From positions 83,289 to 138,513 of the forward strand of contig PBIL01000001.1 of NCBI GenBank assembly GCA_002720475.1: a DNA stretch of 55,225 nucleotides, given 5' to 3'. The stretch comes from Roseovarius sp. Its GTDB lineage: Bacteria; Pseudomonadota; Alphaproteobacteria; Rhodobacterales; Rhodobacteraceae. Below the pieces are notes generated by a model. It saw only the letters and a list, made by a program, of their open reading frames with translations, was not told the DNA's origin and made no database searches. The first letter of the stretch is position 1. Every line of letters starts with the position of its first letter. The translations under genes were made by a program, and so were the position numbers. Shown here one piece after another: positions 6,339 through 15,465 of this stretch.

Positions 6339-7964
6339 ATGCCGCTTTCCCTCACCCGCCGTGCGCTGATCCGGGGTCTGGCCGGGCTGGGGCTGATGCC
6401 CGGGGGGGCGCTGGGGCAGGGGGGCGGGCCGATGGTGGCCCGGGGCGGTGCGATCCTGGTGCGGCGCGCGGCGCTCCTGCCGTTCGGGCCGGGCGGGCGG
6501 CTCCTGGCGCGGGTGACGATCCCCGAGACCAGCGCGCCGGTGCTGGGGGCCGAGCAGCGCGGCCCGGCGCACCGGCTGCTCTGGCAGATGGTCTTCGAGG
6601 GGCGCGCGGCGGGCAATCACGGCGATCTCTACGAGAATCGCGACCGCGGGCATTCGCGGCTGCCCGCCGAGGCGCATCCGCAGCTCACCCATGTGACCTA
6701 TGACGCGGAGATGCGCGAGGCGCGGCTCGATTACGGGCTCGCCGGCCCGGTGATCTTCGACGCGCCGCTCATCGGCAATTCCTCCACCGCCGTGAAGGAC
6801 GGCCCGCTCTGGCGCTCGCTGCCGCGTCTGGCGCTGACGCAGCCGCAGGGCCCGGTCATGCTCTACCAGAATTACCTGGCCGGGCAGATCCATGTCTATC
6901 CCGAGCATCGCGATCACGATCCCGGGCATGGCGATCTCTTCCCCGCCAACACGCCCTTCTTCCTCGTCTCGCAGGGGTCATCCTACACGGATCGTCCGCA
7001 TCTCGAGGCGCTGGCGATGATCCTCGCGGCGCTGCGGCCCGAGACCAAGGCCTTCCTCCACGAGAGCCAGCTTCTGGCGGCCACGGTGCAGATGATCTTT
7101 CGCCGCAGCCTGGCACCGGTGCTGAGCCGCGAGGCCTATCGCTCGGGGCTGGCGCATCCGTCGGTCATTCCGCGCGATCGGATCAACCTGATGCGCATGG
7201 TGAGCCTCGCCAATGCCCTGACGCCCGACACGGTGCCACCCATGGTGCGGATGGCGGTGCTGGAGGAGGACGAGGCCATCGAAGGCATCCACTATTTCGG
7301 CGAGGGGCTGGGCGAGCGGCTCTTCGACACGCCCGTGGCCATCGCCCGGATCTGGCGCAGCACGGCCCCGAGGCGCAGCATGGTGGTCTCGGTCGAGGCG
7401 ACGCGCGACCTGCAGGGGCGCGCGCCGGAGTTTCACTGGCGCCTGTTGCGCGGCGATCCCGCGCGCAGCCGCATCGAGCCGCTGGACGCGCGCGGGTTGC
7501 GGGCGCGGATCACGCTCGACTGGCAATTGCCGCGCCCGGTGCCGGGGCAGGCGGGTCTGGTCTCGAACAGGGTCGATATCGGGGTCTTTGTCCGCAGCGG
7601 TGATCACGACAGCATGCCGGGGCTGATCTCGGTCCTCCTGCCGCAGCACGAGACGCGGCGTTATGGCCCCGGTCCCGATGGCGCGCTGCGGATCGAGAGC
7701 GTCGATTACCGCGTCCCGGAGGGGGTCTATGCCGATCCGGTGCTGTTTCCCCAGGCCGACTGGCGCGATGTCCATCGCTACGATGCCGAGGGGCACCTGT
7801 CGGGCTGGGACCGGCAGGGGGCGGAGGGGGTGCTGCGCTTCGATGCCGCCGGCCGGCACATCACCCCGGCCGGCCCGCAGCCGGTGCGCCATGTGGTCGA
7901 GCGGCCGCCGGGGCGCGCGCCCCGGGTCGTGCTGCGGACGGGGCCGGACAGCACGGCGGAGTGA
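6339..7964 (+). CDS. Tat-exported protein of unknown function
   Basis: The chosen start gives a 541-residue protein beginning MPLSLTRRALIRGLAGLGL, a twin-arginine signal peptide with an LGQG cleavage region near residue 27. An in-frame upstream start at 6216 would bury that signal. The mature part is soluble and His/Asp/Glu-rich. It includes GNHGDLYENRDRGHS, GNSSTAVKDGPLWRSLPR, VYPEHRDHDPGHGD and SQGSSYTDRPHLEALAMI, then a C-terminal beta-rich half containing FHWRLLRGDP. I think similar large exported proteins occur in other phyla but cannot name a characterised family. Export by Tat suggests folding or cofactor loading in the cytoplasm. It precedes two VPLPA-CTERM genes but is separated from them by 209 bp. 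Confidence 0.7.
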   Translation: MPLSLTRRALIRGLAGLGLMPGGALGQGGGPMVARGGAILVRRAALLPFGPGGRLLARVTIPETSAPVLGAEQRGPAHRLLWQMVFEGRAAGNHGDLYENRDRGHSRLPAEAHPQLTHVTYDAEMREARLDYGLAGPVIFDAPLIGNSSTAVKDGPLWRSLPRLALTQPQGPVMLYQNYLAGQIHVYPEHRDHDPGHGDLFPANTPFFLVSQGSSYTDRPHLEALAMILAALRPETKAFLHESQLLAATVQMIFRRSLAPVLSREAYRSGLAHPSVIPRDRINLMRMVSLANALTPDTVPPMVRMAVLEEDEAIEGIHYFGEGLGERLFDTPVAIARIWRSTAPRRSMVVSVEATRDLQGRAPEFHWRLLRGDPARSRIEPLDARGLRARITLDWQLPRPVPGQAGLVSNRVDIGVFVRSGDHDSMPGLISVLLPQHETRRYGPGPDGALRIESVDYRVPEGVYADPVLFPQADWRDVHRYDAEGHLSGWDRQGAEGVLRFDAAGRHITPAGPQPVRHVVERPPGRAPRVVLRTGPDSTAE

Positions 7965-8173
7965 GGCGATTCGCATCCCGGGCGGGCGCGTGACCGGCGG
8001 GATTGTTTGCATGGAGACAACAGTTTGCACCCCCGCCGTGGATAGGCGTCGGGCCGCAGGACAATTGGCACCCCCTGTGGTTGAAAATCCGTTCGAGACC
8101 TGGAGGCACACTTGTCAAGTGACATGATTGTGATCAAACCAAGGCAAAACCGGATCGGAAAGAGGGTGTTTTC

Positions 8174-8884
8174 ATGACCTGTCAGTTCAAGGCAAGGGCT
8201 CTGGCGGGGGCGGTCGCACTGTCGCTCGTGGCGGCGGGGGCGTCGGCGGGCACCGTGGACCTGACCTATATGGGAACCACGGCGACCAATCCGAAAACGG
8301 TGAAGATCACCAACTCGCCGGTGGATGAGGCCGCAACTCATGTCTATGCCCATGGCTTCAGGATGCGGACCGATGCCGCCGATCCGCTGACCGAATTTCT
8401 TGCCTGGTGTCTGGATATTGCCAGCCTGTTGGGGACGGGCTCTGCCTTCGACTACAACATCACGGATACCCCGTTCTCGAACAGCTTCGGCCTTGACCCG
8501 CTCCAGCTTGGCCGCGTGCAGGCGATGTTCGACGCGAATTACGGCGGGCTCGACGACACGGACGGTGTTGAGGCTGCGGGTTTCCAGGTGGCGCTCTGGG
8601 ATGCGCTCTATGACGATGACTGGAATGCAACCACCGGGGATTTCACGGTCACGGCCTCTGATGCTGACGTCATCGCCCAGGCCAACAGCTACCTCACTAC
8701 TGCGCAGAGCCATGGCGGTGGCAAGGCGTTCAACCTGACCTTCTACGAGAGCACGGGCGAGGGGGCGGCGAAGAAGCAGAACCTCGTCTCGGTCGCGCCG
8801 GTGCCGCTGCCGGCGGCGGGGCTTCTCCTTCTGGGCGGTCTCGGGGGCCTTGTCGCCCTGCGGCGGCGCAAGCGGACGCTCTGA
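8174..8884 (+). CDS. VPLPA-CTERM sorting-domain exported protein 1
   Basis: The 236-residue protein has a Sec signal peptide (hydrophobic run LAGAVALSLVAAGASA, cleavage after about residue 28). A mature domain follows with AWCLDIASLLGTG and a DUF-like GVEAAGFQVALWDALYD segment. The C-terminal sorting signal has VPLPAAG at about residue 212, a hydrophobic stretch, then RRRKR. This tripartite signal is the substrate signature of exosortase D, encoded 11 kb away. The protein is expected to be cleaved at the sorting motif and released or attached at the cell surface. A GAAAGAGGG ribosome binding site precedes the ATG. A small palindrome CACTTG-T-CAAGTG at 8109-8121 lies upstream. Confidence 0.85.
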   Translation: MTCQFKARALAGAVALSLVAAGASAGTVDLTYMGTTATNPKTVKITNSPVDEAATHVYAHGFRMRTDAADPLTEFLAWCLDIASLLGTGSAFDYNITDTPFSNSFGLDPLQLGRVQAMFDANYGGLDDTDGVEAAGFQVALWDALYDDDWNATTGDFTVTASDADVIAQANSYLTTAQSHGGGKAFNLTFYESTGEGAAKKQNLVSVAPVPLPAAGLLLLGGLGGLVALRRRKRTL

Positions 8885-8912
8885 CCGATAAAATTCTGAA
8901 AACACGATGCAA

Positions 8913-8935
8913 AACGGCCGCCTCGCGCGGCCGTT
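8913..8935 (+). terminator. Hairpin downstream of VPLPA-CTERM gene 1
   Basis: A perfect 9-bp stem (AACGGCCGC/GCGGCCGTT) with a 5-base loop lies 28 bp after the stop codon. There is no real T-run, so it is a weak intrinsic terminator or an mRNA-stabilising hairpin. Confidence 0.5.
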
Positions 8936-9209
8936 CATGCGTTGTCCTGCCGGTTCCCGCCGCAGCAGGCGATTCGCGCCACGGCCCGGGGCCGCTGTTC
9001 GCAACCCGGCAACAATTCAGACGCGCCGCCCGGATTGATGGCGATTCTGAAATGCGGCCTGCAGAGATCGCGCAAAGGTTGTGGGGATTGCCGCATCGCA
9101 CGCCGAAATCAGGGCGAAAATGAGGCCAAAACGTGAAATCCCTGTTTGCAGCGCGGCCCGCTTGGCGTATGGTGACGAGAGATAGACACCTTTGTGTGGG
9201 AGATTGTCG

Positions 9210-9908
9210 ATGAGTTTCATGAGCAACAATTTGAGCAAGAGTGCCTTGGGCGCGTTGGCTGCCGGGATTATGTCACTGGCTCCAGTGGGCGCGCAGGCAC
9301 TGACTGTTGAGTTTGACGACTCAAGCACGGCAGGTGTCGACTCCACACTGAGTGGGTCCGGGTCGGTCGGCACTCTCAGCACAAGCGTTGGCACCTACTC
9401 TCTCTTGGCGTTTTCAGCATCAAGTTTCGATCTCGCCACTGAATCAGAGTTGAACTCGGTGTCCCTGGATATTTCGGGGGGAGTTGCAGGCAGCACCCTT
9501 ACCATTCGTGTATCCGATACCGGATACAGTGGCGGCGCGGCAGCACCGTTGATCAGTCAGCTTTTCTTTGATGTGAACGGAACGGCGCTTGGCGACACGA
9601 TTTCGATTTCATCCTACGTCGATGATTCGGACACTCTGTTCGGGACGGGAACTCAGATCGGATCGACCATTACGGCAACAAATACGAGTGGAAGCTCGTC
9701 CTTTTCCTGGGGCGGGACTGAACTGGGAAGTCTTGCTTTAAGCCCTACCTTCTCGATAACCCAGATCATCGAAATCACACCATCATCAAATCGCACCTCG
9801 TTTGATGCAAAAACCGTTGCAGCGGTTCCGCTGCCCGCCGGTGGTCTGCTGCTGCTGACCGCGCTTGGCGGGGTCGCCGCGCTGCGCCGCAAGCGCAAGG
9901 CCGCGTAA
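9210..9908 (+). CDS. VPLPA-CTERM sorting-domain exported protein 2
   Basis: The 232-residue protein starts at an ATG preceded by GGGAG. It has a signal peptide (ALGALAAGIMSLAPVGAQA), a mature region very rich in Ser, Thr, Gly and Asp of beta-sandwich type (FDLATESELNSVSLDISGG), and a C-terminal VPLPAGG, hydrophobic helix and RRKRK. This is an exosortase D substrate by its sorting signal. The 325 bp before it contain the hairpin at 8913-8935 but no other gene; a promoter there was not pinned down. Confidence 0.85.
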   Translation: MSFMSNNLSKSALGALAAGIMSLAPVGAQALTVEFDDSSTAGVDSTLSGSGSVGTLSTSVGTYSLLAFSASSFDLATESELNSVSLDISGGVAGSTLTIRVSDTGYSGGAAAPLISQLFFDVNGTALGDTISISSYVDDSDTLFGTGTQIGSTITATNTSGSSSFSWGGTELGSLALSPTFSITQIIEITPSSNRTSFDAKTVAAVPLPAGGLLLLTALGGVAALRRKRKAA

Positions 9909-9936
9909 CGCTCCAGCGTTTCTCCGATCTTCAAGA

Positions 9937-9962
9937 GGGCCGCGCATCCGCGCGGCCCTTTT
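9937..9962 (+). terminator. Intrinsic terminator after VPLPA-CTERM gene 2
   Basis: A 9-bp G+C-rich stem (GGGCCGCGC/GCGCGGCCC) with loop ATCC is followed by TTTT. It separates this gene from the convergent glycosyltransferase gene ending at 9973. Confidence 0.8.
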
Positions 9963-9972
9963 CCCTTGCGCC

Positions 9973-10833
9973 TCAGATCTCCAGCCCCGCCGCCTGCCGC
10001 AGCATCCAGACCATGCGCAGGAGACGCAGCCGGGCGAGGGTGAGGGCGGCGCGCCAGCGCTCGCGCGGGCCCGAGAGGGCGGGGCTTGTCAGCACTTTCG
10101 GCAGATGCGCGAGGATGCTCGCGGGCATCAGTAGCCCCTTGAGCGCCCATTTCAGCCGCGCCATGGCACCGCCCCCGGTCTGGCCGAACATCTCCTGCGT
10201 GATCCGCCGCCACTTGCCCCGGAGCGCCGCCCAGTCGGCCCGCGAGGGATGGCCCACGCGCAGCCCGTCCTCGTAAGTAAGCCGGTAGCCCTTGGCGGTG
10301 GCGCGAAAGGACCAGTCGCGATCCTCCGACACGCCGCCGCGGAACGGGCCCACATCCTCGAACACCTCGCGGCGGGTGATCAGGTTGCCGGTGCCGGAAA
10401 ATCCCTGCACCTCGATATACTGGCGGAAGTCGAAGGCGAAGACCGCCTCGAAAGCCTCGGCCCCGCTGCGCGGCGGCGGGGTCTCGTCGAAGACCTCGAC
10501 ACGGCCGCCGATCAGGTCGGCCTTGCCCGCCACGGCGCGGCCCACGCTCACCCAGTCGGGCGCGGCCACGCAATCGGCATCGATGAACATCAGCAGCGGC
10601 GCCGTGGTCTCGGCCACGCCGCGATTGCGCGCGGCGGCCGCCCCCCTCTCGGTCTCGGTCACGAAACGGACCGCCGGGAAGGCCGCCCGAAGCTCTGCCA
10701 GCGATTGCGTCGAGCCATTGTCGACGACGAGGATCTCGCAGCCCGCGAGATCGTTTTCCATGAGCGCCGCAAGGCAGCGCCCGAGCCGCGCCACGTCATT
10801 GTAATGCGGGATGATGATCGCGATCCCGGGCAT
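9973..10833 (-). CDS. Family 2 glycosyltransferase
   Basis: This 286-residue GT-A fold enzyme opens with IAIIIPHYNDVARLGRCL, has the nucleotide-binding VVDNGSTQ and the metal-binding DxD-type motif FIDADC at about residue 93. The acceptor-side segment SGTGNLITRREVFEDVG and the catalytic-base motif GVSEDRDWSFRA also fit GT2. No membrane segment is seen, so it likely acts at the inner face of the cytoplasmic membrane on the lipid-linked repeat unit. It is the last gene of the minus-strand ATPase-Wzz-kinase operon, 10 bp after the kinase stop. Sugar specificity cannot be read. Confidence 0.88.
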   Translation of the reverse strand: MPGIAIIIPHYNDVARLGRCLAALMENDLAGCEILVVDNGSTQSLAELRAAFPAVRFVTETERGAAAARNRGVAETTAPLLMFIDADCVAAPDWVSVGRAVAGKADLIGGRVEVFDETPPPRSGAEAFEAVFAFDFRQYIEVQGFSGTGNLITRREVFEDVGPFRGGVSEDRDWSFRATAKGYRLTYEDGLRVGHPSRADWAALRGKWRRITQEMFGQTGGGAMARLKWALKGLLMPASILAHLPKVLTSPALSGPRERWRAALTLARLRLLRMVWMLRQAAGLEI

Positions 10834-10843
10834 TTCCCCGCCT

Positions 10844-11668
10844 TCAGTAATACTCGTACCCTTCGGCCTCGCTCACATAGCGGCACTTGTTGAGCACGAT
10901 CCCCATCACGTTGGTGAGTTCCGCCACCTGCCGCTCGGCCTGGTCGATCCGGCTCATCGGCGTGGCCTCGGCGGCGGCGATGATCACCGCGCAATCGACA
11001 TTCTGCAGGAAGGCGATGTTGTCGTCGCTGGCATTGAGCGGCGAGATGTCGAAAAGCGTCAGATCGGCCGCAAACTCCGCATCGATCCGTGCCAGGGCCT
11101 CGCGGGTGTCACGGCTGAGCAGGAGCCCCGACGGGTTGGAGGCGGGCTCCCTGTTGAAGCCGAAGGCCACCCGGTTGCCCAGCCGCCGCCCGTGTTCGGA
11201 AAAGCGTACATGGCCGTCGAGCACATCGGCCATGGAATGATCCGGCATCTGGCCAAGGATCCTGTGAAGCGTCGGCCGGCGCAGGTCGAGGTCGAGGCAG
11301 AGGATGCGCATGTCGCGCTGCCGCTCGAAGCTGAAGGCCAGATTGGCGAGCGTGGTGGTCTTGCCCGCCCCCATGTCGGGCGAGACGATCGCCACCCGGT
11401 GCCAGCCATTGGTTTGAGCCTGATGGATGATCTTGGTGCGCAGGAGGTCATAGGGCGCGGCCTCGCGCCCGCTGTCGGTGGCGACCACCCGATGCTTTCG
11501 GAGCAGCGCCCGGTTGAGCTTGAAGGGGGCCAGCGCCGCCCAGCACTCATCCACCGTCGGCGTGGCCGGTGCTTCGGGGGTCCCGGTGGCGGGCTCGGGT
11601 GCCTGTGTCGTCCTGCCCTTCTGCCGCTCGGCGCGGGCCTTGGCCAGAGCTTCCTGAATGCGTTCCAT
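10844..11668 (-). CDS. BY-kinase/CpsD-like polysaccharide-chain regulator
   Basis: The 274-residue protein is the cytoplasmic kinase partner of the Wzz/GumC protein encoded just upstream. Walker A is SPDMGAGKTTTLANLA (about residue 95), Walker A' is ILCLDLDLRRPTLHRILG, and Walker B lies in LTLFDISPLNASDDN. The C-terminus ends YEYY, a very short tyrosine cluster for trans-autophosphorylation. AGGAGG precedes the start. In exosortase-linked loci this protein accompanies the chain-length determinant and controls polymer length through phosphorylation cycles. Confidence 0.88.
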   Translation of the reverse strand: MERIQEALAKARAERQKGRTTQAPEPATGTPEAPATPTVDECWAALAPFKLNRALLRKHRVVATDSGREAAPYDLLRTKIIHQAQTNGWHRVAIVSPDMGAGKTTTLANLAFSFERQRDMRILCLDLDLRRPTLHRILGQMPDHSMADVLDGHVRFSEHGRRLGNRVAFGFNREPASNPSGLLLSRDTREALARIDAEFAADLTLFDISPLNASDDNIAFLQNVDCAVIIAAAEATPMSRIDQAERQVAELTNVMGIVLNKCRYVSEAEGYEYY

Positions 11669-11698
11669 CTCAAGCCCTCCTGAAATCGCTGTGACCTG

Positions 11699-13252
11699 TC
11701 ACCAGCGCACTCCGATCTTGTTCATGGCACGATCGGCCAGCAGGTCGAGCGGCAGGTAATAAAGATGTATGGCATAGACGGCAGCCGGCAGCCCGACAAG
11801 GATCGCCAGATAGAGGGTGATCTTGATCAGGCGCTTCCAGAAGACCTCGGAGCGGCTGCGCATGTAGGGCAGGGTCGCCAGGGGGCGCACGCCGATGCGC
11901 TTGACGATATCCTCGGGCCGCCGGGCGGTGCGGTTCAGAAGCTCGATCAGGAGGACCAGGCCGATCCCCGCGAGGATGCCGAACATCGTTCCGCCCCCGG
12001 CAATGAGCATCCGGTTGGGCTTGGTGGGCGTGTTCGGCACGGCGGGCGGCTCGATGACGGAAATCCGCTGCCCGCGGGAGAGCGACTCGATCCGCTCGCC
12101 TGTGCTGGCCTGGGCCAGACGATCGACCGCGAGGTTGTACTGTTCCTCGATATTGGCATAGGCGCGCGTCAATTCGTCCAGCGCCACGGTATTGGCCGGG
12201 GTTCTCGCCAGCGACTCCGACAGCTCTGCCAGCCGGTCCTCGGTCTCGGCGCGCTGCTCCTGCAGCATCGAGATGCGCGTGTCGATCTCGCTCAGCTGCA
12301 GATCGAGCATGGTCGCGCCGGGACGCTGGGGGGCAGGCGCTGCCGCGTCCGGGGCGTCCTCGGGGGCCTTCGCGAGCCGCTCCTCGATCTGGGCGATCCG
12401 GGCCTGCAGAACCCTGACCCGGGGGTTTGTCTCCGAATAGACCGACAGCGCCTCGTCAAGCTGGGCCCGAAGCTCCTGAAGGCGCTCTTCGTCGGGGGAG
12501 AGCCGGGGCGCGGCCTGCTCTTCGGTTATCTGTCCCGTCGCCTCGAAAACCTCCACCAGCCGGGTGCGCTGGTTGCGCAGGGTCGCTATGTCCCGATCGA
12601 TCTGGCGCACCTGTTCCTGCAGCGTGGCCTGCTGATCGAGCCGGTATTCGAGGCTGTCGGGCAGGGCCCCGGAGTTCTTGGTCTTGAACTCCAGGATGCG
12701 CGCGCTTTGCGCATCCAGATCCTGTCCCAGCCGCGCGACCTCCTGCTGGAAGAACTCGAGCGTGTTGCCGGCCCGTGTCGTGCGGAACTCGGCATTCTGC
12801 TGTTCGATCAGGGTCAGGTATTCGTTGAGCACCCCGGCGGCGATCTGCGGGCTGCGGGCCTCGAAGGTGATGTTCATGATCGGGGTCGGGTTGCGGCCTC
12901 CCGGCGTCTGAATGATGGTGCGGGCGCGCATGGCCTCCACGATCTCGTCGGCGGTCATCTCCTGGATATCCTCGAAAGCGTTCTGGTTGCGCGCCACGGC
13001 GAGCAGGTTGGCCCGCGTCATCAGCCGCTGTTCGATGATCTCGAGCTGCTCGGCAAGACCCACCATGACCGTCGAGCTTGCCAGTTCCGCAGGGATCTGT
13101 GGCCCCTCCAGAAGCAGGCGGGTCTGCGACTCGTAGGCCGGTGGCAGGGTGAAGGCGGCGATCACCGAAACGGCCGTCACGATCACCGAGACGATGAGGA
13201 AATAATGCAGCCGCCGCAGGAAAATGGAGAAGTAATACTTGAGGTCACTCAT
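11699..13252 (-). CDS. Wzz/GumC-type chain-length determinant (PCP protein)
   Basis: The 517-residue inner-membrane protein has an N-terminal transmembrane helix (about residues 16-36, FLIVSVIVTAVSVIAAFTL). A long periplasmic coiled-coil region runs from about 160 to 390 with many Glu/Arg/Gln heptads. The Pro-rich motif PNTPTKPNRMLI stands before a second transmembrane helix near 420, and a third hydrophobic helix lies near 480. Wzz-family proteins set polysaccharide length and link to the BY-kinase and the outer-membrane channel. The architecture resembles the chain-length proteins of exosortase-associated loci. Its start overlaps the stop of the ATPase gene (ATGA). Confidence 0.9.
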   Translation of the reverse strand: MSDLKYYFSIFLRRLHYFLIVSVIVTAVSVIAAFTLPPAYESQTRLLLEGPQIPAELASSTVMVGLAEQLEIIEQRLMTRANLLAVARNQNAFEDIQEMTADEIVEAMRARTIIQTPGGRNPTPIMNITFEARSPQIAAGVLNEYLTLIEQQNAEFRTTRAGNTLEFFQQEVARLGQDLDAQSARILEFKTKNSGALPDSLEYRLDQQATLQEQVRQIDRDIATLRNQRTRLVEVFEATGQITEEQAAPRLSPDEERLQELRAQLDEALSVYSETNPRVRVLQARIAQIEERLAKAPEDAPDAAAPAPQRPGATMLDLQLSEIDTRISMLQEQRAETEDRLAELSESLARTPANTVALDELTRAYANIEEQYNLAVDRLAQASTGERIESLSRGQRISVIEPPAVPNTPTKPNRMLIAGGGTMFGILAGIGLVLLIELLNRTARRPEDIVKRIGVRPLATLPYMRSRSEVFWKRLIKITLYLAILVGLPAAVYAIHLYYLPLDLLADRAMNKIGVRW

Positions 13253-14106
13253 GTCTTGTCGCTTTCCTCGGCGGCCAGGGTGGCGGCAAAGAACAGCCCG
13301 TCATCGAGCACGTTCTGCAGGATCTCTTCCGTCACGGTTCTCTGTTCCTTGCTCCAGGTATAGACCATGGCAATGTCGCAGAGCTGGTTGACCAGCCGCG
13401 GCACGCCTTCGGTCTGTTCATGCACCATGCGGCAGGCCCCTTCGGTGAACTCCTCGCCGCTGCCGCCCACGGTCCGCAGCCGGTGCCGGACATACTCCGC
13501 CACGGTCCCGGCATCCATTGCCGGGATGTGAAAGCTGGCGGCCACGCGCTGCGCCAGCTGCTTCATCTTCGGGCTGCGGATCACGTCGCGCAACTCGGGC
13601 TGCCCGACAAGGATGAGCTGGATCAGCTCATCCTTGTTGGCGTTGATATTTGTCAGCATGCGCAGTTCCTCAAGCCCTTCCATGGACAGGTTCTGCGCCT
13701 CGTCGAAGATCAGCACGACGCGCCGCTCCGCAGCATATTCGGCGATCAGGAAATCCTGGAGCGCCTGGAATTTCTGCACATAGGTCGCGCCCTTTGGCAC
13801 CTCGACCGACAGCGCGTTCAGCACCCATTGCAGCAGTTCGCCCCGCCCGCCCTGGGCGTTGGAGATCAGCCCGATGGTGATCGAATCGTCGGTATTCTTC
13901 AGAAGATGCTGCACGAGCGTGGTCTTGCCCGATCCGATCTCGCCGGTGATCACGGTGATGGGCGCGCGCGAGAAGATGCCGTAATCGAGGATCGTGTAGG
14001 CGTTGCGATGCGCCTTCGACCAGTAGAGAAAGGACGGATCGGGCAGGAGCGTGAAGGGACGTTCCGACAGGCCGAAATAATCTGCGTAAAGGGTCTCGGG
14101 TTTCAT
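13249..14106 (-). CDS. ExeA/GspA-like AAA ATPase of exosortase-type EPS locus
   Basis: From the ATG at 14106 the protein has 285 residues. It begins with the family's YADYFGLSERPFTLLPDP motif and has Walker A GEIGSGKTTLVQHLL and Walker B VVLIFDEAQNLS. Sensor-type segments LILVGQPELRDVI and QLAQRVAASFHIP follow, and the AAA lid contains EGVPRLVNQLCDIA. A frame extending 118 codons upstream has no family-like sequence, so the internal ATG is preferred. Such ATPases regularly sit in PEP-CTERM/exosortase polysaccharide loci, but their exact role is unknown. It is the first gene of the operon. Confidence 0.88.
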   Translation of the reverse strand: MKPETLYADYFGLSERPFTLLPDPSFLYWSKAHRNAYTILDYGIFSRAPITVITGEIGSGKTTLVQHLLKNTDDSITIGLISNAQGGRGELLQWVLNALSVEVPKGATYVQKFQALQDFLIAEYAAERRVVLIFDEAQNLSMEGLEELRMLTNINANKDELIQLILVGQPELRDVIRSPKMKQLAQRVAASFHIPAMDAGTVAEYVRHRLRTVGGSGEEFTEGACRMVHEQTEGVPRLVNQLCDIAMVYTWSKEQRTVTEEILQNVLDDGLFFAATLAAEESDKT

Positions 14107-14659
14107 GAGTGTCTTTCGGAACGCGCCTGCAGGCCAATATCCGCGGGTGTCATGCCGGGGATATGGTACGGATGCCGTGCCATCAAGGTAAGAATCCCCC
14201 ATCATGTGCCTGCGCCGTTCTGTCCCGGTCTCCTGCCGGATGTAGAAACCCATTCCCGCACCTTGATGGCAGGAATGGGAAGAATGCGGGGCTTGCGGCA
14301 TGGCCGGACCTTTTTCAGGAGCGGGACGGCCGCGAATCGGGTACACTTGTTCCTGAACGATTTCGGCGTAAAAGCGTGTTTGTTTCGCGTCTGGTGACAA
14401 TGCTCCGAAAGATGCCGGAGCAATCATCAGTCGCGCACCTCCGAAGCAGATGAAATTCAAGACTTTCAGGGACTTGACACAAAAATTCAGGGAATCTGGC
14501 CAAATTATGTCTTGTTTTGGGCACCCCGGACGTGTTCAGTGTTTGAGGGGGCGTGAACACGGGTCACGCAAGGCTCGCCAGATGACGGATTTCAGGGGGT
14601 CTGTCAGCATTCGGCGCAAGTTTCATTGACGCGTGTAAGATGTGAGTAGGGGATATTAC
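14107..14659. promoter_or_regulatory. Divergent promoter region between the two EPS operons
   Basis: This 553-bp gap separates the minus-strand ATPase operon from the plus-strand sugar-transferase operon and has no credible gene. It holds an inverted repeat TGCTCCG-N8-CGGAGCA at 14401-14422, a TTGACA box at 14474-14479 without a well-spaced -10, and three TTCAGGG words near 14465, 14486 and 14590. It is the obvious place for joint regulation of polysaccharide synthesis. Confidence 0.5.
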
Positions 14660-15340
14660 ATGACCTTTCGGGATTATTCCGAACCGTCGCTGCGGGGAGA
14701 GGCTGTCGGGCCGGAACGTGGTCAGCGTCGTCGATTCATCTATCGCAACGGTGTCAAACGCTGCCTCGATATCGCCCTCGTCGTCCTGAGCCTGCCGATT
14801 TCCCTGCCGCTCGTCCTGGGCATGATGTGTCTCGTGGCCCTGGACGGCAGCAGCCCGCTCTACCGGCAGAAGCGTCTCGGTCGCGGTGGCCGGGTATTCG
14901 ACATGGTCAAGATCCGCACCATGGTGCCGGGGGCCGATGCGCTGCTGGAATATCACCTGCGCAAGAACCCCGAGGCGCGCCGCGAATGGGACGAGACCCA
15001 GAAGCTCAAGACCGATCCGCGGATCACGCGGATCGGGCGCTTCCTGCGGAAAACCTCCCTCGACGAGTTGCCGCAGCTCTGGAACGTGCTGAAGGGCGAC
15101 ATGTCGCTGGTCGGCCCGCGCCCGATGATGGTCGATCAGCGGGTGCTCTATCCCGGCACCGCCTATTTCGACCTGCGTCCCGGGATCACGGGGCTCTGGC
15201 AGATATCGGAGCGCAACGAGACGAGCTTTGCCGAGCGCGCCGGCTTCGACAGCCGCTATCTCGCCACCGTCTCGCTGTCGCTCGATGTCTCGATCCTGCT
15301 GCGGACCGTGGGTGTCGTGCTGCGCGGAACGGGCTACTGA
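14660..15340 (+). CDS. Initiating sugar-phosphate transferase (polyprenyl-phosphate)
   Basis: The 226-residue protein is a short WbaP/ExoY-type bacterial sugar transferase. It has one N-terminal membrane helix (LDIALVVLSLPISLPLVLG, about residues 36-60). The catalytic core contains KRLGRGGRVFDMVKIRTM, RITRIGRFLRKTSLDELPQL, GDMSLVGPRPMMVDQ and the terminal RPGITGLWQI. It transfers a sugar-1-phosphate to undecaprenyl phosphate, the first step of repeat-unit assembly. AGGGG precedes the ATG at 14660; an in-frame GTG lies 18 bp upstream. Confidence 0.92.
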   Translation: MTFRDYSEPSLRGEAVGPERGQRRRFIYRNGVKRCLDIALVVLSLPISLPLVLGMMCLVALDGSSPLYRQKRLGRGGRVFDMVKIRTMVPGADALLEYHLRKNPEARREWDETQKLKTDPRITRIGRFLRKTSLDELPQLWNVLKGDMSLVGPRPMMVDQRVLYPGTAYFDLRPGITGLWQISERNETSFAERAGFDSRYLATVSLSLDVSILLRTVGVVLRGTGY

Positions 15341-15465
15341 GACGCCGCGCAGGAGGCGCGCCAGTTTTCATCGGATGGACATACCTGTCTTGATAGGGAA
15401 GAACACGGCCATCCCGGTGCCCTCACCGGATTGCCGCCCCGGGTCGAAGGTGCAAGAGTAGTCCC

